A stretch of 14,928 nt of DNA from the NCBI GenBank assembly GCA_002345025.1, contig DDUX01000055.1:1-14928 (forward strand), written 5' to 3'. Below, one piece after another: positions 1 to 4,699 of the stretch. Position numbers and translations under genes: made by a program. The number at the start of each line of letters is the position of its first letter. The first letter of the stretch is position 1. The notes beneath the pieces were generated by a model, which worked only from the letters and a program-made list of their open reading frames with translations, did not search any database and was not told the origin of the DNA. The DNA comes from Candidatus Accumulibacter iunctus (GTDB taxonomy: Bacteria > Pseudomonadota > Gammaproteobacteria > Burkholderiales > Rhodocyclaceae).

Positions 1-79
1 CCTGTCCGCCGTCACCCCCCAACAGAAGGAGCTGTTCGAAACCGTCGCCCTGCCCGAGCCCTCCGCCAGACGCTTGTAG
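1..79 (+). CDS. C-terminal tail of an unidentified protein (5' end outside window)
   Basis: An open frame enters from the left edge and ends at TAG (77-79). The visible 25 residues are hydrophilic and end in PEPSARRL. They are too few to assign a family. A plus-strand gene ending just before the leftmost minus-strand cassette gene would fit a mobile element at the edge of the array, for example the end of a transposase, but that is a guess. No terminal inverted repeat can be recognised in the 39 bp that follow. Confidence 0.35.
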   Translation, partial: LSAVTPQQKELFETVALPEPSARRL

Positions 80-118
80 TGCCAATTCCGAACCGGTGAA
101 TTGCGCACAAACAATCAC

Positions 119-394
119 TTAGCCGTATTTTTGTCGAACTCGGGCGATAAGCATCGCGCCAGCAAGCACTCGCATGATCGGTGTGGTTGCTCCTGCAACC
201 AAACGGGGAACCCCTACAAGAACTAGGCCGCCTCCTAGAACTATCCCTATTCCAAGCGTGGGAGCAAAGAAGGCCATTTGATTTTGAGCGGGTGGCTCAC
301 CCACGCCGTAGGCAAATTGAAGAAGCAGAAAGGAAGGCGCAATGACCAGTGCGATGCCAGCGATCAACAGCACGACGCGAATGGCGAAAGTCAT
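119..394 (-). CDS. small hydrophobic membrane protein, integron-like cassette gene
   Basis: This 91-residue protein is not recognised by family. Residues 5-28 and 42-64 are long hydrophobic stretches and 66-84 may be a third, so it should sit in the inner membrane; the tail (RVRQKYG) is basic. I chose the ATG at 394. An upstream TTG at 409 is in frame but lies inside the attC core site. The ATG is only 3 bp from that core, where cassette genes commonly start, and no clear Shine-Dalgarno sequence precedes it. The TAA stop (119-121) lies in a heptamer (118-124) that is one mismatch from the core expected for this cassette's own attC, but no attC follows it, so the left end may be truncated. The gene reads away from attC1, in the same direction as the other cassette genes. 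Function is unknown. Confidence 0.6.
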   Translation of the reverse strand: MTFAIRVVLLIAGIALVIAPSFLLLQFAYGVGEPPAQNQMAFFAPTLGIGIVLGGGLVLVGVPRLVAGATTPIMRVLAGAMLIARVRQKYG

Positions 395-397
395 AAT

Positions 398-467
398 GGC
401 TAACGTCAAAGCTCAGGGGCGCTGCGCGGCTTTATCGCGCAGCGTCCTTTGGAGCGAAGAGTTGGGC
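398..467 (-). repeat. attC1, integron attC-like recombination site
   Basis: On the minus strand the site runs from GCCCAAC (467-461) to GTTAGCC (404-398), 70 bp in all. Inside is a hairpin whose arms are near GGCGCTGCGC (418-427) and its complement. From 411 to 467 it matches 49 of 57 bases of the element at 3633-3689. GCTCC near the first core and GAGC near the second resemble the inner L boxes of classical attC sites and set the orientation as minus. The two outer cores do not pair perfectly. This is expected inside an array, because the last six bases of R' come from the next cassette. Confidence 0.75.
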
Positions 468-484
468 TATTGATTTGCATTTAA

Positions 485-502
485 TCCGACCCTGGCCCCT
501 TT
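485..502. repeat. single REP-like element
   Basis: The 16-bp word CGACCCTGGCCCCTTT at 487-502 recurs in the same orientation at 3587-3602, and its complement lies at 3546-3559. This copy is single, without a paired arm nearby. It lies 20 bp inside cassette 2 from attC1. Short words of this type resemble the REP-like repeats scattered through betaproteobacterial genomes. Confidence 0.55.
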
Positions 503-753
503 GATTCTCGTCAAAACAGCTCTCTTGGGTGTCTCGTGTCATCTCGACGGGTCTCCTGCGCATAGGTAATCAGCTTGAAAGCCGTTACCTACCAGATTCC
601 ACGCAACTTCGACAATCCATTGATAGAGCATGTCTCTGATCAGAAAGCGATTCCCCGTGGCCGAAAAGATCCACACCCATTCTGCTTCCCGATTCGGCTT
701 CGATTCTGCCTTATTGTGATGTTCGATTGCACGCGACTGGCCTGCCAAAAAAT
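503..753. other. cassette 2 3' flank with one weak ORF
   Basis: This is the stretch between the SIR2-kinase stop and attC1. Apart from the REP-like word at 485-502 and the questionable short minus-strand frame at 539-748, I see no gene and no convincing terminator hairpin. There is a T-rich run on the minus strand just after the SIR2-kinase stop (around 744-751), but no stable stem ahead of it. Confidence 0.4.
539..748 (-). CDS. possible 69-residue ORF downstream of the SIR2-kinase gene
   Basis: The frame starts at TTG (748-746), 5 bp after the SIR2-kinase stop, and ends in TGA. The predicted peptide starts polar and then has a Trp-rich amphipathic middle (residues about 24-56), which looks more protein-like than most shadow frames here. 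There is no ATG start and no good Shine-Dalgarno sequence, and no family is recognised. It could be a small partner gene, the remnant of a longer one, or chance. Confidence 0.25.
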   Translation of the reverse strand: MAGQSRAIEHHNKAESKPNREAEWVWIFSATGNRFLIRDMLYQWIVEVAWNLVGNGFQADYLCAGDPSR

Positions 754-3147
754 TTACTGGGAGATTAGTCCAATAAGTTTATCGAGGACATCTGTCATAT
801 CCCTGGGTAAGCGTTCAACCAAGATGCCGCCTGGTTGCACCTCGAAGTCTAAAGATGTCATGAAATCGCCGCCTGAAATTCGGCACTCGCTTCCTGTAAG
901 CAGCGGCTTGGACACCTTTGTCGGAATTATCTTAAAGTAATCCCCTACGGCAAATAGGCCTTGGTACTTTTCGTGGCCACGCTGCATAAAGTGAACGACT
1001 ATTCTCAATCCCGAACTGGCTACAAGGGGTCTCGCCTCCACTGTCAGACCAGAATGACTTTTATACCTCGGCCAACCGTCGTCTATCTCGTATCCTTCGA
1101 GCAATTCAGTCCGCGCAAAAACTTCCTCAGCAATCATCCGGGGGTCTATTACTTCAGCCGGAGCATCTATCGCATTGCGCATCATTTCCAGTTCACCGAC
1201 GACTTGCGAAAATGACATTCGATAATTCTGCTGGTGTTTCGTGCATGCCAATATCAGACGTACCATTCTTGAAGGAAGCGATCTCCACTCCCTACATTTA
1301 TGCTGTGCAGCGAGGAGCTTCAGGTCAGACTCCCACGATTGTCGGACGTGCGCGCTGATTGTCGGATCGGACTTTGACAGCATGAAATACGCAGTCATTC
1401 CCAGTCCAAAAGAGTCAACGGCAGCCGATCTAGTTGTCGCTCCTGTTTGGGCGGCCAATTGCTCCGGAGCCAAATATGCGGTTCCTCCCGAGACGTAGAC
1501 CGACTTCTCCAAAGCCCCAACGTGCCATGAAAGATCGAAGTCAAGAACAACAATATCAGCCGACTCGGGCTCAGTATAGTAATCGCGCAGCATAATGTTC
1601 TGCGGTCTGAGATCTCTATGAAGAACGCGCTCCGGGGAGTTGTGAGCTGCGTAAATGACCTTGGCGAGATCATGCAAAACTCTGAGTCTGTCATGCCATT
1701 CTGTGAGCCCTCCTTGAGTAACAACGTCGTGCAATGTGGCGCCCTCGACCCATTCCATGACTACGACCGGTGGTATTTCGGAAGCAGCGAGGAACTTGAC
1801 GATACCTTGAACTTGGCGTGATGCGAGGAACCGCATCGATCTGACTCCCCGGCGAAAGGCATCTAGCAAACACGGTTGCTCGCGGATTTCGTATCGGAAG
1901 GCCTTGATGGCTACGGGCGTGCCGTCGTGTGATTGCCCTCGCCAGACCTTGGCGAAGCCACCTTCCTTTTGATAGCTTATGAGGGAGTAGCCGAGAACTG
2001 CGTCAGCTGCCGCCTCCGGAGCAGTTTCAAAATAGGACGCGGCATGAATTGGACGGGCGTAGGTTCTGCAGAAGTCAAGAAATTCTTCGTTAGTTTGCGC
2101 AGCGGACGAGCTAAGAATTCTTTTTGCTTCGGCATTAAGCTGCTCCCGTAACTGGTTCGGCGACCGAGTCATCATTTCGGCCGCCGGCGGTAGAGTGCCG
2201 CCGACGGAAGCGGCTTCAGCTATTCCCCAAAGTACCGGCGCGGCGGGGGGCGATGAAGGCGTAAACTGGCGGAGGTCCTTAATGATTTCGAGGAACTCGG
2301 AGTGAGTGTCATCGGAGTTGCGGTAGGTTATTACTTGAATGCCGGATGCTTCAACTGAGGAAATGATATCAAAATCGTCTGTGTCTGATACCCAAAAGTG
2401 CGGACCAAAGTTCAGAAGATCTTGACGCGCCCGTTTGAAGTGATCGATTACGGCGCGATCGCCCGCCGAAACGCCTACGAGCACGATGGTAGAATATTTA
2501 ATACAATCGCGAACAAATTCCGTGTATTGAGCTTGACTCAAAAGTGAATTAAGTTTCTTCTCAGTGAAAACCCAGTTAATCGGATCTTCGATCTGGCCGT
2601 GCAGATTGGCAATGAATCTCCCGTCAGGTCGGGCTATGGCGCCAATGAGCGATCGGAGCTCAAATCCACTTCGCTCCTGAAGAGGTTCATTCCTCACTGC
2701 GCTTCGCTGAAAGGCTCGATATGCAAACCGATCTATATTGAGCGTGAGCAAACCTTTAATCCGGAGATCCCAGAGCTGACCGTATGCGGCCGGCACCTGA
2801 CACCGCAGCGCCTCCCGGAGCTCCCGATTGATAGTCGCCTGCATTGTTGCCTTCCCCAGGCCTTCTTCCAGAAGCTCGAAAGCTTTCCACATTGATGCCT
2901 GCGACTTCGCCGACTGAAGCAAGGCGCGACGGGCGCGCGCGACCTTGTCGCAAGAGCTAACGATGCTCTGCTGCAGTTCCAGTTCAAGGGAGGTCTTTAG
3001 TTTGGTCCAGCTTGGAAGCCTGCTAGGCATGCTGAGGCCGGCACCAGCCCAAACCACGACAGGTTTTCCGGCGGTCTTCCAAACATCCAAGAGGTCTTTA
3101 AACGCTGGAGCGTTGGACTTGAAGTGTCGCTCGCTAGACTTCTCCAT
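754..3147 (-). CDS. SIR2-like / Ser-Thr protein kinase fusion, candidate anti-phage effector
   Basis: A 797-residue multidomain protein. Residues about 15-295 look like a SIR2-like NAD-binding domain: GAGLS (35-39), TLNID (135-139), LHG with the candidate catalytic His183, and LVGVSAGD (223-230). Residues about 388-655 are a protein kinase: Gly-rich loop around 396-401, Lys415 in VAIK, HRDLRPQN (510-517), DFD (536-538) in place of DFG, APE (560-562) and Asp578. Residues about 665-797 match nothing I know. The catalytic residues I can locate are kept in both domains, so both may be active. SIR2-like domains in bacterial defence often destroy NAD+, and kinases occur in several defence systems, so an abortive-infection role is inferred. 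The start is firm: AGGAGG (3153-3158) lies 5 bp before ATG. By eye the gene is clearly less GC-rich than its neighbours, which suggests transfer. It is the main gene of cassette 2, between attC2 and attC1. Confidence 0.85.
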   Translation of the reverse strand: MEKSSERHFKSNAPAFKDLLDVWKTAGKPVVVWAGAGLSMPSRLPSWTKLKTSLELELQQSIVSSCDKVARARRALLQSAKSQASMWKAFELLEEGLGKATMQATINRELREALRCQVPAAYGQLWDLRIKGLLTLNIDRFAYRAFQRSAVRNEPLQERSGFELRSLIGAIARPDGRFIANLHGQIEDPINWVFTEKKLNSLLSQAQYTEFVRDCIKYSTIVLVGVSAGDRAVIDHFKRARQDLLNFGPHFWVSDTDDFDIISSVEASGIQVITYRNSDDTHSEFLEIIKDLRQFTPSSPPAAPVLWGIAEAASVGGTLPPAAEMMTRSPNQLREQLNAEAKRILSSSAAQTNEEFLDFCRTYARPIHAASYFETAPEAAADAVLGYSLISYQKEGGFAKVWRGQSHDGTPVAIKAFRYEIREQPCLLDAFRRGVRSMRFLASRQVQGIVKFLAASEIPPVVVMEWVEGATLHDVVTQGGLTEWHDRLRVLHDLAKVIYAAHNSPERVLHRDLRPQNIMLRDYYTEPESADIVVLDFDLSWHVGALEKSVYVSGGTAYLAPEQLAAQTGATTRSAAVDSFGLGMTAYFMLSKSDPTISAHVRQSWESDLKLLAAQHKCREWRSLPSRMVRLILACTKHQQNYRMSFSQVVGELEMMRNAIDAPAEVIDPRMIAEEVFARTELLEGYEIDDGWPRYKSHSGLTVEARPLVASSGLRIVVHFMQRGHEKYQGLFAVGDYFKIIPTKVSKPLLTGSECRISGGDFMTSLDFEVQPGGILVERLPRDMTDVLDKLIGLISQ

Positions 3148-3545
3148 TGCGCCCTCCTGATTTCCCTCTAATGTGCCTCGACGGCCGTACTTGTGGGGAT
3201 TGTAGGCGTCCCGCGCGGTAGGTCAAGCCACAGGTAACGCTCGGACGGCTTGGCCAGAGGCAGACGAGCGGCTGCCTGCCGTTTGCGAGCAGGTGACCGG
3301 AACGAAACGGGCGCTCTGGCTGACAGAAAGCGGGGCCGGAATGGTGTCTTCGGCACGTAGAACGACGCGCGACTCCATGGCAGCCGGAACCGCCATCGCC
3401 CACAGCAAGCCCCTCGCCACGCCCTCGCGGGCTTCACGGCGGGTCACGAACGGGGGGCGGCCTGCGGCGTCGCCAGGCGGCGCAGCGGAGGAATTACCGC
3501 CGTGGGCACGAACCGCCCGTCGTGGCAGTGGGGGTAGGGCACATT
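3148..3545. other. GC-rich region upstream of the SIR2-kinase gene, no confident gene
   Basis: About 400 bp with a composition unlike the SIR2-kinase gene, much more GC-rich. The first bases hold that gene's ribosome binding site (3153-3158). On the minus strand one frame (3447-3223, GTG start, 74 codons) and a short frame ahead of it give fairly protein-like peptides, so this may be a decayed gene fragment. I recognise no family. No convincing promoter hexamers were found for the SIR2-kinase gene. Confidence 0.4.
3223..3447 (-). CDS. possible gene remnant, 74 codons
   Basis: The frame starts at GTG (3447-3445) and ends at TGA or TAA near 3223. The peptide has a balanced mix of charged and hydrophobic residues (for example SRVVLRAEDTIPAP), whereas the overlapping frames are dominated by Arg, Ser and Pro. 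There is no clear ribosome binding site. A short minus-strand frame ending about 3449 continues the same protein-like character in another register, as a frameshifted fragment would. It lies in the 5' flank of cassette 2. It may equally be chance in GC-rich DNA. Confidence 0.2.
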   Translation of the reverse strand: MTRREAREGVARGLLWAMAVPAAMESRVVLRAEDTIPAPLSVSQSARFVPVTCSQTAGSRSSASGQAVRALPVA

Positions 3546-3602
3546 AAAGGGGCCAGGGTGACATTCTTTTCCATGAATGGCTGATTCGACCCTGGCCCCT
3601 TT
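3546..3602. repeat. REP-like inverted repeat pair (hairpin)
   Basis: AAAGGGGCCAGGGT (3546-3559) and ACCCTGGCCCCTTT (3589-3602) are perfect 14-bp inverted arms separated by 29 bp. Within the loop, CATTC (3562-3566) and GAATG (3575-3579) can form a second short stem. The arrangement resembles paired REP or BIME-type elements. It sits between the SIR2-kinase upstream region and attC2. The right arm extends to a 16-bp direct repeat of the copy at 487-502. As RNA it would fold strongly and could act as a transcription barrier. Confidence 0.75.
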
Positions 3603-3619
3603 CTGGTGCTTTCCAAGTG

Positions 3620-3689
3620 GCCCAACGTGCTAGCTCAGAGGCGCTGCGCAGCCTTATCGCGCAGCGTCGCTTGGAGCGCCGGGTTGGGC
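3620..3689 (-). repeat. attC2, integron attC-like recombination site
   Basis: On the minus strand the site runs from GCCCAAC (3689-3683) to GTTGGGC (3626-3620): perfectly complementary outer cores 70 bp apart. Inside, GGCGCTGCGC (3640-3649) and GCGCAGCGTC (3659-3668) pair at 9 of 10 positions around a 9-base loop. The GCTCC and GAGC boxes between cores and hairpin are not fully symmetric, as in classical attC sites, and give minus orientation. The zinc-finger gene ends inside the site (stop at 3656-3654). With attC1 this bounds a cassette of about 3.2 kb. Confidence 0.82.
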
Positions 3690-3923
3690 GTGCGCTTCCT
3701 GAAACACGGCAACCGGGACAGAGCGGTCGACAGCAACAGACTTCCGAAGAGCCTTGATACGTTCGATTTCGTGGAGTGTCTGAGCCGAGAAGTACGACTC
3801 TCCGCAGTGAGGACACGACCACATGGGGATGTTCTCTATCACTAGAAGCGAAGAACCTCGACCGGAACTGCGAGTTACCCTCCGCAGTTGCACGCCGGGA
3901 TGGCCGCATGAGGCACAGAGCAT
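3654..3923 (-). CDS. YgiT-type (MqsA N-terminal-like) zinc-finger protein
   Basis: An 89-residue protein with two CxxC pairs, Cys3/Cys6 and Cys37/Cys40, in the arrangement of YgiT-type zinc fingers, the metal-binding part of MqsA-like antitoxins. A conserved-looking segment follows (FSAQTLHEIERI, residues 45-56). There is no room for the helix-turn-helix DNA-binding domain of full MqsA, so DNA binding is doubtful. The ATG (3923) lies one base after the stop of the DUF4258 gene, indicating translational coupling. From about residue 78 the protein is encoded by attC2 and stops in its central loop, so the tail is set by the recombination site and is unlikely to matter for function. The likely role is antitoxin or partner of the upstream protein, by analogy with similar pairs. 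Confidence 0.75.
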   Translation of the reverse strand: MLCASCGHPGVQLRRVTRSSGRGSSLLVIENIPMWSCPHCGESYFSAQTLHEIERIKALRKSVAVDRSVPVAVFQEAHAQPGAPSDAAR

Positions 3924-3924
3924 T

Positions 3925-4206
3925 TCAGACAAGGTAGACCGTGACGACGAAGAGATTGCCGAGCGGGCCGAACTTGACGACTGCTTCGGCCTGGAGTCCG
4001 CCGACTGTGGCGCCGCGGACGACGAACTTACGTTCGTGCGTCTTGCGGTCGCGCTGGCGCTCGACGATTTCGCTGGTGAGAAGGATATTTTCGAGATCGA
4101 GGATCGTAAGGTTGTCATCGTCAAGTTCTTCTACAGCGTGGTGGGACACAACGTAGTTCAGTGAACGAACACCGTTGCGGATTCGGACGATAGTAGATTG
4201 AGCCAC
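3925..4206 (-). CDS. DUF4258 family protein, predicted RelE-like toxin component
   Basis: A 93-residue protein with the DUF4258 pattern: an early SHHAVEE (residues 21-27), an Ile/Leu/Glu-rich helix, then a strand-rich end with KFVV (60-63) and LFVVTVYLV (85-93). DUF4258 proteins are thought to share the RelE/ParE fold and often sit next to YgiT-type zinc-finger genes, as here. A toxin role, probably on RNA or translation, is inferred from family and context. The frame opens at GTG (4206-4204). A GAGGA sequence directly abuts it, which is too close for a normal ribosome binding site, so the true start may be another codon slightly downstream. Order here is toxin-like first, partner second, with a one-base gap. 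This pair is cassette 1; toxin-antitoxin cassettes are common in chromosomal integrons and may stabilise them. Confidence 0.72.
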   Translation of the reverse strand: MAQSTIVRIRNGVRSLNYVVSHHAVEELDDDNLTILDLENILLTSEIVERQRDRKTHERKFVVRGATVGGLQAEAVVKFGPLGNLFVVTVYLV

Positions 4207-4237
4207 TCCTCAATTGTAGCGGTTCAGCACCGTCAGC

Positions 4238-4244
4238 GCCCAAC
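4238..4244 (-). other. lone GTTGGGC core-like heptamer upstream of cassette 1
   Basis: On the minus strand GTTGGGC lies 31 bp upstream of the DUF4258 start, exactly the heptamer of attC2. It is where the R' core preceding cassette 1 would be expected. No matching RYYYAAC partner or hairpin follows within about 130 bp on the right, so it would be an attI-like simple site or a damaged attC. A chance match is quite possible. Confidence 0.3.
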
Positions 4245-4699
4245 GCGATGGAGCAAGCCCATTTTGACGCAGACCTTCGCGTCAACATCCGGTATGCATG
4301 CCAATCGGAACTGAATTCTTCCAGCAGAACAATGAGGTACGCCATCGGCCCGTCCACTAAAATTCCGGCAATTGCGTCGATTGCGTCAATGCACCCCCCG
4401 CTCCACCGCCGCGACGGCTTCTCGAGCAGCTCGCCCACCGCCTCCGTTTCAAGCACTATACTTGAGCGCGGCTCATGGCCGCAACCCGACAGGGGTCACC
4501 TCAGCAACGGCCCGATCAAACTGGCAAAAGCAGCGCCCTCGACCTCCGCTTGCCGCGGCAACCGGGCGACGGCAGACAAGCGCCATTGCCTGCCGAACTG
4601 TCGCAAAGCGCGCTCGATGTCTTCGCCTCCGGTGCTGCCCACGATACCGCCCCGGATCGCCCCCGATCGCCTTCGGCACCAGAACGCTGCACGCCCGCC
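4245..4699. other. region between the cassette array and the PBP gene, no confident gene
   Basis: About 455 bp. A minus-strand frame opening at GTG (4456) gives a reasonably protein-like peptide for some 60 codons (DAIDAIAGILVDGPMAYLIV within it). It then runs through the DUF4258 gene in another frame, so at most its first part is real, perhaps the remnant of an earlier cassette gene. I recognise no family. The part from about 4490 to 4699 has the GC-rich look of the chromosomal half but no supported gene. No terminator for the PBP gene is evident. Confidence 0.35.
4455..4484 (-). promoter_or_regulatory. possible promoter reading toward the cassettes
   Basis: On the minus strand TTGCGG (4484-4479) and TATAGT (4460-4455) are 18 bp apart. 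The -10 matches the sigma-70 consensus at 5 of 6 positions and the -35 at about half. It would read into cassette 1, the place for a cassette-array promoter. There is no other evidence for it, and single matches of this quality arise by chance. Confidence 0.25.

Noticed and set aside
398..467. Reading the 398-467 hairpin as a rho-independent terminator
   Set aside because: No T run follows on either strand, and the close match to 3620-3689 with paired outer cores fits attC better.
3654..4124. Longer 156-codon start for the zinc-finger gene
   Set aside because: The first 67 codons are Ser/Arg-rich and antisense-like, and they overlap the DUF4258 gene. The ATG at 3923 directly after that gene's stop gives the family's normal N-terminus (MLCASC).
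4238..4320. A third attC or an attI site upstream of cassette 1
   Set aside because: Only the single heptamer is present. No complementary core or hairpin lies within a normal attC length, and no integrase gene is seen on either side.
4121..4456. 111-codon minus-strand frame across the region upstream of cassette 1
   Set aside because: It runs through the DUF4258 gene in another frame and lacks a ribosome binding site. Its first 60 codons look protein-like but match no family, so I described the region without calling a gene.
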